Of a DNA stretch of 64,000 bases, positions 41,522 to 51,185 are shown in pieces. The translations under genes were made by a program, and so were the position numbers. The stretch covers positions 558,001 to 622,000 of the forward strand of contig NZ_JAQQWS010000001.1 of assembly GCF_028610675.1 (NCBI RefSeq). Direction: 5' to 3'. The DNA comes from Alkalihalobacillus pseudalcaliphilus. Its GTDB lineage: Bacteria; Bacillota; Bacilli; Bacillales; Bacillaceae_D. Each line of letters opens with the position of its first letter. Positions within the stretch are counted from its first letter, which is position 1. The notes under the pieces were generated by a model, which did not search any database, was not told the DNA's origin, and saw nothing but the letters and a program-made list of their open reading frames with translations.

Positions 41522-42952
41522 TTATACGTTAGGTAACCCTAATATCGATTTAGGCTCAAGAAATTCTTCAATTCCATAGTCGCCCCATTCTCGACCTATT
41601 CCTGATTGCTTAAAGCCTCCAAAAGGAGCTTGGAAATCTCCATCTTCGTTATTAATTGTAATTCTCCCAGCTTTCAAACTCTTAGCTACATGAGCAAGTA
41701 ATTTAGGCTCTTCACCATACACATAACCTGCTAGACCATACACAGTGTCATTAGCAATCTCAATCGCTTCATCTAAATCATCATAGGTGATAATCGACAT
41801 GACCGGGCCAAATATTTCTTCTTGTGCAATCACCATATCATTTTTCACATTAGAAAATACCGTAAGCTGACTAAAGTAGCCAGTTTCTAAGCCTTCTGGT
41901 TTCCCAAGACCACCTGCAATTAATGTTGCTCCTTCATCAATACCTTTTTGAATATATGATTGTACGGTTTCCCATTGATCTTTTGATACTTGTGGTCCCA
42001 TTTGCGTTGATTCTTTAACAGGGTCACCCACAGGATAATTAGCGACAATCTCTTTAACCGCTTCGACAAACTCATTTTTTATCGAATGTGGAATAATCGT
42101 TCTAGTTGCCGCCGTACAAACTTGACCTGCATTATTTGCTACACCTTCAACAGCTGTTTGGGCCGCCTTATAAATATTAGCATCCGGTAAAATAACTAAA
42201 GGGGATTTACCTCCTAGTTCAAGAGATACCTTTTTAATTCCCTCTGCTGCGTTTTTCATAATCTTTTCACCTACTGCACCAGAGCCAGTGAATGATACAA
42301 ACGCCACATCCGAATGCGAACTAATGGCATTTCCTACTCTAGAACCACTACCATTTACTAAATTAAAGACGCCTTTTGGCATCCCAGCTTTTTCGAAGAT
42401 TTCCGCCATAATAATGGCAGCATATGGAGTCTTCGAAGCTGGTTTTAAAACAACCGTTGCCCCTGCAGCAAAGGCACTTGCTAGCTTAGTTGCTGCTTGA
42501 TTGGTTGGGAAATTCCAAGGTGTAATTAAACCAGCCACACCAATGGCATCCTTCTGAACAACATGTCCACCACGATCCTCTAAAAAGGTAAAGGTTTCTA
42601 ATTCTTTAGCTGCCTGCTTGAAATGTTGTAAACCCATTTCATATTGTACCGACTCACTTTTACTTATAGGTGAACCCAACTCTTCTGTAATAATCTGAAC
42701 AAAATCATCCTTACGATTCTCGTATTCTTTAACGATATTGTTTAACAAAGCGATCCTTTCTTCACGAGATGTTTGTGAGAAATATGGAAATGCTTCTTTA
42801 GCCGCCATTACAGCTCGGTGAACATCTTCTTCTGTACCTGAACTAATCTGCCCAATTATTTCTTCTGTTGCCGGGTTTATAACGTCTATCGTATCCGTTC
42901 CTGTTGATTCTACCCATTCACCATTTATATAATGTTTTGTATAGTTTCTCAT
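41522..42952 (-). CDS. NAD(P)-dependent aldehyde dehydrogenase
   Basis: 476 residues. Full set of ALDH motifs: P-W-N-F-P, F-T-G-S-G-A-V-G-E for cofactor, catalytic Glu in L-E-L-G-G-K-S-P and catalytic Cys in N-N-A-G-Q-V-C-T-A-A-T, E-E-I-F-G-P. It oxidises an unknown aldehyde to the acid. AAAGGAG precedes the ATG. Although it follows the acid-sugar operon in the same direction, a good terminator (43067-43108) separates them, so it is probably transcribed mainly on its own. Confidence 0.9.
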   Translation of the reverse strand: MRNYTKHYINGEWVESTGTDTIDVINPATEEIIGQISSGTEEDVHRAVMAAKEAFPYFSQTSREERIALLNNIVKEYENRKDDFVQIITEELGSPISKSESVQYEMGLQHFKQAAKELETFTFLEDRGGHVVQKDAIGVAGLITPWNFPTNQAATKLASAFAAGATVVLKPASKTPYAAIIMAEIFEKAGMPKGVFNLVNGSGSRVGNAISSHSDVAFVSFTGSGAVGEKIMKNAAEGIKKVSLELGGKSPLVILPDANIYKAAQTAVEGVANNAGQVCTAATRTIIPHSIKNEFVEAVKEIVANYPVGDPVKESTQMGPQVSKDQWETVQSYIQKGIDEGATLIAGGLGKPEGLETGYFSQLTVFSNVKNDMVIAQEEIFGPVMSIITYDDLDEAIEIANDTVYGLAGYVYGEEPKLLAHVAKSLKAGRITINNEDGDFQAPFGGFKQSGIGREWGDYGIEEFLEPKSILGLPNV

Positions 42953-43066
42953 GAATTCCAGCTCCTTTGATTTAGTCTAATCTATTAAATCATGTATAGT
43001 GAGGATATCCCCGCGATTAGAAATGATTAAACATCGAATCAACTGAAGGCCATCGTTGAAAACTAA

Positions 43067-43108
43067 AAAACCACCTTTACACAAGGCTTGTGCATTCAAG
43101 GTGGTTTT
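43067..43108 (-). terminator. Terminator of the acid-sugar operon
   Basis: AAAACCACCTT (43067-43077) pairs with AAGGTGGTTTT (43098-43108), 11-bp stem; A-run on the plus strand gives the T-run. It lies 12 bp after the PdxA2 stop. Confidence 0.88.
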
Positions 43109-43120
43109 CATGTAATCATT

Positions 43121-44125
43121 TTATTTAGGTGCTAACTCATAAGCCGAGCGAATGGCAGCAATCATACTTTTCTCTTCTGCAATATTTTTACCAGCTATAT
43201 CAAAAGCAGTTCCGTGATCAACAGATGTTCTCACAATTCCACCTTTTAACCCGACGGTAATATTAACCCCTTCTTCAATACCCATAACTTTTATCGGTGC
43301 GTGACCTTGGTCATGATAACAAGCAACGACCATATCAAAATCGCCACGCCCCGCTCTAAAGAATAAGGTGTCTGCTGGAAGCGGACCTGTCACATTTATA
43401 CCTTCTTCTTTAGCCTGTTGGATTCCTGGGGAAAGCTTTTCTTCCTCTTCGCCATTGCCAAATAAGCCATTTTCCCCTGCATGTGGATTAATACCACATA
43501 CAGCAATTCGTGGATTATCCATTCCTGCATTACTTAAGGTCTCATGTGCTAACTTCACAACCTTATACGTTCTTTCTGGAGTAATGCTTTCAATCGCTTT
43601 TATTAAACCAACGTGAGTCGTTAAATGAATGACACGAAGATTCGGTGTTGTAAGCATCATCGAAAAATCTTCTGTATCAGTTAGTTTCGCCAAAATCTCT
43701 GTATGACCAGGGTATAGATGTCCACCTTTGTGTAGTGCTTCCTTATTTAACGGCGCCGTACAAATCGAATGAATTCTTTTTTCTTTGGCTAATTCAACTG
43801 ATTTCGCTAAATACTCATAAGCAGCATTTCCTGCCTCCGCTGATACTTGACCAAATGGTAATTCATCAGGCAGTAGGTTCATATCAATAACATCAATGGT
43901 CCCATACTTAAATGTCGCTTCTTCTGGTTCATTTACTTGATTAATTTTTAAACCTGATTCAACAATAGGTAATACTTTTTTTATAATTTTCGCGTCTCCA
44001 ATAATTACTGGACGGCATGCATCATAAATCTCTTTATGTGCTAATGCTTTCACGATAATTTCAGGTCCAATCCCACACGCATCGCCCATTGTTATACCGA
44101 TAATAGGTCTATTACTCACTATCAT
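43121..44125 (-). CDS. pdxA2: PdxA2-type 4-phospho-D-threonate/erythronate dehydrogenase
   Basis: 334 residues of the PdxA family: P-I-I-G-I-T-M-G-D-A-C-G-I-G-P-E, metal-binding histidines in G-H-T-E, L-T-T-H-V and C-Y-H-D-Q-G-H, and G-I-N-P-H-A-G-E-N-G-L-F-G. True PdxA makes vitamin B6 with PdxJ, but this organism uses PdxST. Next to a DUF1537 kinase, PdxA2 is known to oxidise and decarboxylate 4-phospho-D-threonate or -erythronate to dihydroxyacetone phosphate. It overlaps the kinase gene by 14 bp. Confidence 0.88.
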   Translation of the reverse strand: MIVSNRPIIGITMGDACGIGPEIIVKALAHKEIYDACRPVIIGDAKIIKKVLPIVESGLKINQVNEPEEATFKYGTIDVIDMNLLPDELPFGQVSAEAGNAAYEYLAKSVELAKEKRIHSICTAPLNKEALHKGGHLYPGHTEILAKLTDTEDFSMMLTTPNLRVIHLTTHVGLIKAIESITPERTYKVVKLAHETLSNAGMDNPRIAVCGINPHAGENGLFGNGEEEEKLSPGIQQAKEEGINVTGPLPADTLFFRAGRGDFDMVVACYHDQGHAPIKVMGIEEGVNITVGLKGGIVRTSVDHGTAFDIAGKNIAEEKSMIAAIRSAYELAPK

Positions 44126-45404
44126 GCACTCCCTTTAACTTAGCAATAGAATCAATAAATACACGTTCTTTTCCGAATCCGCCAGCCTTCGTAATCGCGA
44201 ATAATCCATCGACTCCGATAAAGCTTGATATCGGCACGCCTACTTCAAGTTCATCATACAAGGTGAACCCCGTTATATCCCATTGCTCACATATTTTCTT
44301 AGCTGTATCTCCACCAGTCATAACAATACCTTGAAATAACCCTTCTTGTAATAAACGTGCAGCTATTTCACCAATCATAGCTACAATCTCTTTGCTTGTT
44401 TGCATGAAATCAAAACCGTTTTGTGCACCTACTTTTCGAGCATAATCGATGTCTTCTCGTTCTCCAGATGAGTAAACGACAACATCTCGTCCACTTTTAG
44501 CGACTTGCTGCACTTCACGATAAACACGTTCAATTTCAGCTGTTCTGTCTTCTAATTTCCCCACAGCTTTGAATGAATTAATTTTTACAGCAAAGATTTC
44601 TTCTGCTAATAGTTTATTTAATTGATTTCTTGAATTAATATTAACGCTTCCTACGACGGTTAAGATAGGTTTATTCGTATCCGTAATACGGTAGTTCTGC
44701 ACCTTTGGTTTTAGGTCATAATAATCTGGTAAATAATTGGCCAAACCTGCAGACCCTACTAGTCCAATAGAAAAACTTGTTTTCTTCAATTCTGAAAGTA
44801 GAATTCGTAAATCTTCTTCTACTTCTGCATCAACTACCACGTATGAAATCCCATTATTTTCAAAAAAGTTTAATTTTTCATGAAAGCTGGCTTCTGTTCG
44901 TAATTCTTGTAAATTCATTAAACCAACTTGTTCACCGATTTGTTCTTTTAGCAAATCCGGTAAATAAGATTCATGAACAGGTGTTACTGGGTCTAGGGCG
45001 ATCTCTGTCTCTGCTAACTTTTTCCCTTTTAAATAATGATAGCCATCAATAACTTGACGATGGTTTTTAGGGTAGCCAGGTGAGATGATTATAAAATCTG
45101 CCTGTAACTCCTGTTGCATGCCGACTAACTCAGCACCGATACTTCCCCGCATCGTTGAATCAATTTTCTTATAGATGTTAGTTACCCCTTCTTTTAATAA
45201 AAATTGGGTCACATCCGCAACGACATTTTTGGCTTCTTCCGCTGCCATTGCTCGACTATCTGTATCAAAAACAATCGCATCATTTTCTTGTAAATTACGT
45301 TGGTCCATTTTGAAAAAAACGGATGTTTGCAGGCCGTACTTTGCTAGCTGAACCCCACTGTCATTGGCTCCTGTTAAGTCGTCTGCGATGATTGCTAAAT
45401 TCAT
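44112..45404 (-). CDS. dtnK: Four-carbon acid sugar kinase (DUF1537; D-threonate/D-erythronate kinase)
   Basis: 430 residues. N-terminal DUF1537 domain begins I-I-A-D-D-L-T-G-A-N-D-S-G, with F-D-T-D-S-R and Y-K-K-I-D-S-T-M-R-G-S-I-G-A-E; the C-terminal nucleotide-binding domain has V-G-S-A-G-L and V-M-T-G-G-D-T-A-K-K-I-C. The family phosphorylates D-threonate, D-erythronate or related acids with ATP. Whether this one is DtnK or DenK cannot be read from sequence, so the symbol is provisional. ATG at 45404 after GGAGAGG; the TTG at 45407 is less likely. Middle gene of kdgT-kinase-pdxA2. Confidence 0.87.
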   Translation of the reverse strand: MNLAIIADDLTGANDSGVQLAKYGLQTSVFFKMDQRNLQENDAIVFDTDSRAMAAEEAKNVVADVTQFLLKEGVTNIYKKIDSTMRGSIGAELVGMQQELQADFIIISPGYPKNHRQVIDGYHYLKGKKLAETEIALDPVTPVHESYLPDLLKEQIGEQVGLMNLQELRTEASFHEKLNFFENNGISYVVVDAEVEEDLRILLSELKKTSFSIGLVGSAGLANYLPDYYDLKPKVQNYRITDTNKPILTVVGSVNINSRNQLNKLLAEEIFAVKINSFKAVGKLEDRTAEIERVYREVQQVAKSGRDVVVYSSGEREDIDYARKVGAQNGFDFMQTSKEIVAMIGEIAARLLQEGLFQGIVMTGGDTAKKICEQWDITGFTLYDELEVGVPISSFIGVDGLFAITKAGGFGKERVFIDSIAKLKGVHDSE

Positions 45405-45425
45405 CAAACCTCTCCTTTAGATGCC

Positions 45426-46412
45426 TTACATGGTTGCATTGATTTCTTTTACTGTTTTTCCTGTTTTCTTTTCCAATCGTTTAGCTAAAAATCCGATAAA
45501 TATCGGTAAAAGAATGGCCGTTGTTACCACACTCGCTGCTACTTGTACGGTTGCTAATTCGGCTACAGGCATAAAGGATGCGTTTGCAGCTGCAATCGCC
45601 ATTGGTGTACCTACTGCATTTCCGGCCGTTGAGCCTTCCGCTGTACCAACGATTGGATTCCAACCAATCCATTTAAAAATGAAATAGCCAATTCCACCTG
45701 TAAATAATACAGTCATTACTCCTAATAAAATTCCACTTAATCCACCTTGTATAATTGATGTGAAATTAATACCCATCCCTAGTGAAAAGGCGAAAAATGG
45801 TACTAATTTATCACTACCTTTATGAAGAAAATCGCCCATATCTTTATCTAAGTTCCCAATAACAACCCCAACTAATAAAGGTAATAGAACCGCTACGAAA
45901 TCAATAGGTGAAAACATTCCTTCTGCAAAGCCCATTGTACCGAAAATAGCTAATGCTACCATCGTTAAAAAGGGACCATCACTTAATGCTAAAAATGGAT
46001 AAGCCGCTTTGTCATCCTCTTTACCGTATTGACCGGCTAATGCGATGTAAAGGCCACCATTTGAATTAGTCATGGCTGCAATAATCGCAATCGGTGCAAG
46101 CCCCATAAATAATCCATTTGAGTCTGCTAATAAAATCGCAATTAAACCAATACCTGCTCCAATCCCCCATTTAAAGGCTAGTAATGTCACTCCTTTTTTA
46201 ACAGAAGTACCTGCTGTTTTAAACGTAATTTGCGTTCCTGCTATGAGTAAAAATAGGGCAATAAGTGCACTGGAACTGTTTACAAATAACGCTTCTGTAA
46301 ATCCACCAATTCTTAATAAGTCTGGAAAAAATGTATTAATGGCAGCAGCCAATAATAAAGGTACAACCATCATTCCACCAGGTATTCGATCTAAAGTCGC
46401 TTTAATTTTCAT
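45426..46412 (-). CDS. KdgT family permease (2-keto-3-deoxygluconate transporter type)
   Basis: 328 residues, ten or so membrane helices, with the KdgT-family start I-K-A-T-L-D-R-I-P-G-G-M-M-V-V-P and core T-N-S-N-G-G-L-Y-I-A-L, G-T-A-E-G-S-T-A-G-N-A-V-G-T-P. In this operon, with kinase and PdxA2, it is more likely to import the four-carbon acid sugar than ketodeoxygluconate (inference from context). First gene of the operon; the promoter region carries two direct TGCAACAC repeats. Confidence 0.88.
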   Translation of the reverse strand: MKIKATLDRIPGGMMVVPLLLAAAINTFFPDLLRIGGFTEALFVNSSSALIALFLLIAGTQITFKTAGTSVKKGVTLLAFKWGIGAGIGLIAILLADSNGLFMGLAPIAIIAAMTNSNGGLYIALAGQYGKEDDKAAYPFLALSDGPFLTMVALAIFGTMGFAEGMFSPIDFVAVLLPLLVGVVIGNLDKDMGDFLHKGSDKLVPFFAFSLGMGINFTSIIQGGLSGILLGVMTVLFTGGIGYFIFKWIGWNPIVGTAEGSTAGNAVGTPMAIAAANASFMPVAELATVQVAASVVTTAILLPIFIGFLAKRLEKKTGKTVKEINATM

Positions 46413-46489
46413 TTTTATCTTCCTCTCCCCTTATATAAAGCGTTTTCATGTCTTGCTCTATCATTAGAGTAAAATAGATAGATCTATAA

Positions 46490-46544
46490 TGCAACACTTA
46501 AATATAAAGATTATTTAATTAGTTTAATATTGCAACACCTAATA
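46490..46544. promoter_or_regulatory. Paired direct repeats upstream of kdgT, candidate regulator sites
   Basis: TGCAACACTTAAAT (46490-46503) and TGCAACACCTAATA (46531-46544), 41 bp apart, about four helical turns, so on the same face of the DNA. Located 80-130 bp upstream of the kdgT start, where an activator would bind. The regulator at 46781-48451 is the obvious candidate. Confidence 0.6.
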
Positions 46545-46745
46545 TTGGGATAATTAATTATTTATTCCTTTAAAACTCGATGCGGTACTATTCACTAGAC
46601 CTTGCTTTTTTCACGTTCCCTGATAGCTTTGTATTTTAGATTAAAGTTGATTAATAATGGTATGTGGAGTTCTACTCATCGCTACCAAAATCTCTAGGAT
46701 AGTTATTGCTCTTATTCGGCTTATCCTGTCACTTACATTCAAAAA

Positions 46746-46774
46746 ACCTATCACCTCCAATTGAAGTGATAGGT
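46746..46774 (-). terminator. Terminator of the PrpR_N-type regulator gene
   Basis: ACCTATCAC (46746-46754) pairs with GTGATAGGT (46766-46774), with AAAAA on the plus strand just before, giving the T-run. Confidence 0.85.
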
Positions 46775-46780
46775 CCATAA

Positions 46781-48451
46781 CTATCCTTTTAATTTTCTCC
46801 ATAATGTCGCACGATTAATACCTAAACGGTTAGCTGCTTTTGTTTGATTATAATCTTCCTCTTTTAGAACTTGCTCAATAATAGCCGTCTCCATCTCCTT
46901 TAAAGTCCCATGAATCGGAAATCCTTGGTGAGCATTTTCTTGTTTAATGACAAATTGAATTGTTTTCTCATGTAAAATATAGTCATTTTCATTAAGTACG
47001 GCTTGTTTAATAATGTCACGCAAACTATCAATATGGTTTACATATATTAAACTTCTTAAGAAAATCAAAGCATCATCAGATATTTTCATTGCTGTGGTTC
47101 CATATTTTTGATGATAATTAAAAAGAAAATAATGAACTAACTCATGTAAATCTTCCATTCGCTCTGATAATTTCGGTAAATGAATTTGATGTAGTTTTTC
47201 GTCCTCGACCCATTCTTGTGACCATGGCTGTTCAGAGGTTATAAATAATTGGACCTGGTTTTCTTGGCATAGTTGTTGCAATTCTGACACAGTAAGTAAG
47301 TTCTCAGCATTCGGTTCCACATCATAAATAAGAATGCTAGTCGGTTTAGAAATAAATAATGAATGATTATTTTTGGGACGATACATGTTAGCGTCTAATT
47401 CAATCAATAATCCTGAATGCGACATTTCTACATGTACTTGAGTCGCTAGAAATTTTTTTCCTGTCCCTTTTTCACCAGTTAACATGATCGGTTTATTATT
47501 TTCGTATAAAGCTTTCATCCGTTCAAAATGATGCTTGACTGTTTCAGATTTAGTTGCAATAGGCTCTTTCATCAGTGTTGTTTTTAATTTTATTCCATTA
47601 TCTAATAATAGGTTTAATGCATATTTTTCAATAGTATATACCTTATATTCGTCAAATCGATATCCAGTAACTCGAATTTGTTCTTGTTCATTATTAAAAT
47701 ATCTTGAGAAAGTATCACTCGTGTTATCAATAGAAGTATGTAATAAGTACCAATCTTGATCGGAAAGTGGAACTTTCCACTCCCCCTCTATTTTTTTATA
47801 AATGATTTCATTCTCTTGATTAAATATGATGATATTGCGATGGGTTTTCAATAGTAATTGATTTAATATATGTTGAATAAGCTGTTGTTTATTTAACTGC
47901 TGCCATAAAAATAAAGCCTCTTCAATTGCTCGAATGATGGATTCTTTCCCTGATTGTAACAGCATGCCTCTTAGCCCTAATAACTCAGACGTTTGAACAG
48001 TGATAACATCTCCGAGGATGTGCTGATAACCTTCTTCTTTTAACTGCAATAGAAGGGGGGCAACCTCTTCTGATGTATCAATTGTATATACTTTTAAAGG
48101 TAAATTTAACAAATCAATAATCGATGAAGCACCTGTCGTAATATTCGCAAATCCTACAACGGCCGTTTTTTCCTTCATTTGACTAGCTAAAGTTAATGAA
48201 CGAGTTAAATCGTAACCCGATAAATGAATATCGATGACAGGAATGGTTACATGCTCTCTTAATAATTTTGCCGTACCACCACGACTAATAAATAGATCGA
48301 TTTCTTCATGCTCCTTTTGTTTGGCCATTTCAAGACCTCTTTGTAAATCCCCAACGGAATAGGTAATTTGAATTTGATCAAATATCGTTTGACATTCTTC
48401 TATAATAGGTGACATTGCTTGGTAAGGAGCAATAATGTGAATATGTAACAT
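46781..48451 (-). CDS. PrpR_N-domain regulator with degenerate AAA+ domain lacking the sigma-54 loop
   Basis: About 556 residues. Residues 5-190 are a PrpR_N sensor domain (I-S-R-G-G-T-A, V-P-V-I-D-I-H-L-S-G-Y-D). The middle keeps Walker A (G-E-K-G-T-G-K-K) and a Walker B-like I-L-I-Y-D-V-E but has no G-A-F-T-G-A, so it cannot be a normal sigma-54 activator. The end is a Fis-type helix-turn-helix (T-K-A-A-N-R-L-G-I-N-R-A-T-L-W). ATG at 48451 after GGAGAAGG. It precedes the kdgT operon in the same direction and probably controls it with a sugar-acid ligand. Confidence 0.82.
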   Translation of the reverse strand: MLHIHIIAPYQAMSPIIEECQTIFDQIQITYSVGDLQRGLEMAKQKEHEEIDLFISRGGTAKLLREHVTIPVIDIHLSGYDLTRSLTLASQMKEKTAVVGFANITTGASSIIDLLNLPLKVYTIDTSEEVAPLLLQLKEEGYQHILGDVITVQTSELLGLRGMLLQSGKESIIRAIEEALFLWQQLNKQQLIQHILNQLLLKTHRNIIIFNQENEIIYKKIEGEWKVPLSDQDWYLLHTSIDNTSDTFSRYFNNEQEQIRVTGYRFDEYKVYTIEKYALNLLLDNGIKLKTTLMKEPIATKSETVKHHFERMKALYENNKPIMLTGEKGTGKKFLATQVHVEMSHSGLLIELDANMYRPKNNHSLFISKPTSILIYDVEPNAENLLTVSELQQLCQENQVQLFITSEQPWSQEWVEDEKLHQIHLPKLSERMEDLHELVHYFLFNYHQKYGTTAMKISDDALIFLRSLIYVNHIDSLRDIIKQAVLNENDYILHEKTIQFVIKQENAHQGFPIHGTLKEMETAIIEQVLKEEDYNQTKAANRLGINRATLWRKLKG

Positions 48452-48553
48452 AACCTTCTCCATTCAATAATAAAATTCATATCATTATTGAATCATATTC
48501 AAACAGAAAAAGGTAGCGATAACCGTGATACTTCTTATGAAAGGGCACATTTC

Positions 48554-50197
48554 TTATAATTTTGAAATAGTCTCTCCTACGACTTTCCCTGTAAATAAAC
48601 AGCCCCCAACAAAGGTACCTTCTAAAGAGCGATAACCATGCATGCCTCCTCCGCCAAACCCAGCAGCTTCCCCACAGGCAAATAAGCCTTGGATAATCTC
48701 TCCATCTTCGTTTAGAGCATGACCAGCTAAATCTGTCTGAATTCCCCCTAAAGTTTTTCTACTAAGAATGTTTAATCTAACAGCAATTAACCTTTTACGA
48801 TCACCACTCAAAATGGGATGAGGTTTGGCAACTCGTACGAGACGGTCTCCTTTATAATTTCTCGCATTTAATATAGCTTGTATTTGCAAATCTTTCGAAA
48901 ACTTATTCATAACTTCACGGTCCCTCGCTTCAATTTGCTCTTTCACCAATGTGATATCAAGTAGATAATCCCCTGTTCGTTCATTCATTTTCGAAACCAA
49001 TTCTTCTAAAGATTGAGCCTGCACAAAATCCACACCATGTTCCAAAAAAGCCTTTACTGCTAGTGTAGGACCAGGCAAAACTCGTTTTAAAACTTGTCGA
49101 ATACTTTTATTTGTTAAATCTGGATTTTGCTCGGATCCAGAGAGAGCAAATTCTTTTTCAATAATAGAATCTGTAAGTATGAACCACGTATATTCGTAAC
49201 CACTTTTTTGAATAGCTTCTAAAGTACTTAACGTATCAAAGCCTGGAAAATTAGGTGCTCCCATTCTCTCACCTTTTGCTGTTAACCAAACCGAAGAAGG
49301 TCCTGGTAAAATGCGTATACCATGCTTTTCCCAAACTGGGTTCCAATTTTGAATGCCTTCCGTATAATGCCACATGCGATCTCTATTTACGATGTGGGCT
49401 CCAGACTGCTCAGCTACATCTATCATTCTTCCATCAACATGTGCAGGGACCCCGATAATCATATTTTTCGGGGCTTCACCGAGACGTGTTGGCCAGTATT
49501 TCCTTATTAACTCCAAATTTCCACCGATCCCACCACTAGCTATGACAATGGCATCCGCCTCAAAGTGAAAATGACCAACCTTTTCACGGTTGCTTGCTTC
49601 ACCTCGTCGTACATGACTCTCTTTTAAAATATTACCTTCGATACCAAACACTCTGTCGACATCTTTGAGTAAATGATTGACTTGGTGTCTAGGTAAATAG
49701 GTAATCGTCCCTTCTTTGATAAAATCTTTTAGTTTCTTCTCAAAAGGCGCTAAAATTCCCGGACCTGTTCCCCAAACTATATGGAATCTAGGAACAGAAT
49801 TCCCATGTCCACTTGCTAACCCACCTCCTCTTTCTGCCCATCCAACGACAGGGAAAAAACGAACGCCCATTGCATGTAACCAGTCTCTTTTTTGATAGGT
49901 TGCAAATTCCACATATGCTTGTGCCCATTTTCTAGCCCACTCATCTTCAACACGATCGAAACCAGCCGTTCCTATCCAATCTTGCCAGGCAAGTTCATAA
50001 GAATCCTTAATACCTAATCGACGCTGCTCTGGTGAATTAACAAGAAACAAACCACCAAAGGACCACCATGCTTGTCCACCTAGAGAGGCTTCAGGTTCTT
50101 GTTCTACTAACAATACACGTTTACCAGATTGAGCAATTTCCGTCGACGCAACCAAACCAGCAATACCTGCTCCCACAACAATCGCATCGTATTTCAT
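48554..50197 (-). CDS. FAD-binding dehydrogenase, KstD/fumarate reductase flavoprotein family
   Basis: About 547 residues. N-terminal dinucleotide fold V-V-G-A-G-I-A-G-L-V-A-S-T-E; the Q-A-W-W-S-F-G-G-L-F loop; C-terminal F-A-C-G-E-A-A-G-F-G-G-G-G-M-H-G-Y-R-S-L-E-G-T that closes the FAD site. This matches proteins annotated as FAD-binding dehydrogenase related to 3-ketosteroid delta-1-dehydrogenase; the real substrate is unknown. ATG at 50197 chosen because GGGAGTGATC ends 6 nt upstream. It stands alone, beside repeat DNA. Confidence 0.85.
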   Translation of the reverse strand: MKYDAIVVGAGIAGLVASTEIAQSGKRVLLVEQEPEASLGGQAWWSFGGLFLVNSPEQRRLGIKDSYELAWQDWIGTAGFDRVEDEWARKWAQAYVEFATYQKRDWLHAMGVRFFPVVGWAERGGGLASGHGNSVPRFHIVWGTGPGILAPFEKKLKDFIKEGTITYLPRHQVNHLLKDVDRVFGIEGNILKESHVRRGEASNREKVGHFHFEADAIVIASGGIGGNLELIRKYWPTRLGEAPKNMIIGVPAHVDGRMIDVAEQSGAHIVNRDRMWHYTEGIQNWNPVWEKHGIRILPGPSSVWLTAKGERMGAPNFPGFDTLSTLEAIQKSGYEYTWFILTDSIIEKEFALSGSEQNPDLTNKSIRQVLKRVLPGPTLAVKAFLEHGVDFVQAQSLEELVSKMNERTGDYLLDITLVKEQIEARDREVMNKFSKDLQIQAILNARNYKGDRLVRVAKPHPILSGDRKRLIAVRLNILSRKTLGGIQTDLAGHALNEDGEIIQGLFACGEAAGFGGGGMHGYRSLEGTFVGGCLFTGKVVGETISKL

Positions 50198-50559
50198 TTT
50201 AACGATCACTCCCTCCTCCAAATTACTAAAAATCCAGATAGAAGGATATTATCGATTAAAAGGCGAAAACCCTCTTTTTAACGATAAAAAACCTGAATAA
50301 CAAAAACGCTCAAGTGATTAAAATAACGAGCGTTTAATCGATTGATTGGCAAAATCCTGTTTTCTACAATTACAATTTAGAAAAATCGCCTATAGACACA
50401 GGAAAAAACAGTAACCAAGTGGAATTTTGAACAACTGTCGTAGAGACAAGGTCCAGCTTATTTAGCCAAATAAATCAACAACCAGTCTATCGGAAGGAAA
50501 ATGTGATGTTCGATGACGACGAACAATGCTCCATAGCCAAACGCCCTTTCAAACTAAGC

Positions 50560-51135
50560 TCAAATAAACAAAACCCACATCCTCACCCACCAATCAAATA
50601 TGAAAGTGGTGGTATCCTTTATAGTTTGCACTTTATTCAATTCGGGTTTTGAGAATTCTCAAATTCAGCTGTAACCTTGCCCAACTAGGGGAGACCTCAA
50701 AGAGTGCTTCAAAGCTAATTTCAGCGCACCGCACAAACAGCCACAACCAACAAAAAAAGAGAGAGTACTCATCAGGATTAGCATCTAATATCCAAGTGTT
50801 TTTGGACCGTTAGCCAAGCTCACTTGGCTACTTCACGCTCACGTGAAGTTTCGATTTTCAAAAACGGACCAAAAACAAAGACCGAAAGGTCAACATACAT
50901 GAGCATTAGCACTAACTTTCATATAAAACCCACATGGCGAAGCCCGATTCACTTCGTCACCAACAAAGATCAAAGTAGTGGCGACTTTTTAAACTGTTGG
51001 CACGTTTACAACCCGATCACCATCAGGTGTCAGCCTAACAAACAGGGAGCACTGTCCTGTTAAGGTCATCTATCGCAAGATGGATGACCAGCTAACTTCA
51101 AGGCACAACCCATCGCCCCTAAGTAACTTTCATAC
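50560..51135 (-). repeat. Dispersed repeat, copy 5: composite, inverted relative to copies 1-4
   Basis: On the minus strand it begins near 51135 with TTGTATGAAAGTTACTTAGG and shows GGGTTGTGCCTTGAAGTTAG, CATCCATCTTGCGATAGATG, TTGTAAACGTGCC, CTTCGCCATGTGGGTTTTAT, ATGAAAGTTAG and then the CCAAAAACACTTGGATATTA block shared with 27231-27350. It is the most complete copy and joins the two repeat types seen separately at 18.1/22.5 kb and at 27.2 kb. Confidence 0.82.
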
Positions 51136-51148
51136 AACACAAAAACCC

Positions 51149-51168
51149 CTATTGGCTAAAACCAATAA
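51149..51168 (-). terminator. Hairpin after the BCCT-RCK gene
   Basis: CTATTGG (51149-51155) pairs with CCAATAA (51162-51168); the plus strand before it reads AAAAACCCC, so the T-run is offset by four bases. Moderate support. Confidence 0.5.
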
Positions 51169-51185
51169 GAGTTCATGTCAGTAAA

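Larger units (their letters stand above)
46413..46780. other. Control region of the acid-sugar operon
   Basis: Contains the direct repeats at 46490-46544, a possible sigma-A promoter on the minus strand (TTGCAT, 17 nt, TACTCT), a worn piece similar to the dispersed repeat at 16070 (GTGGAGTTCTACTCATCGCT, about 46660-46690), and the regulator's terminator at 46746-46774. Confidence 0.5.
50198..51185. other. Nearly 1 kb gene-free region composed of dispersed repeats
   Basis: From about 50560 to 51135 the sequence is repeat copy 5 in inverted orientation; 50222-50560 is AT-rich with no recognised feature. A weak terminator (51149-51168) serves the BCCT gene. Confidence 0.65.

Noticed and set aside
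43121..44125. Vitamin B6 pathway PdxA
   Set aside because: The organism has pdxST, and the gene sits with a DUF1537 kinase and KdgT permease, pointing to acid sugar catabolism.
50824..51063. 79-codon plus-strand frame
   Set aside because: Lies wholly in repeat copy 5, and the matching block at 27 kb is not open.
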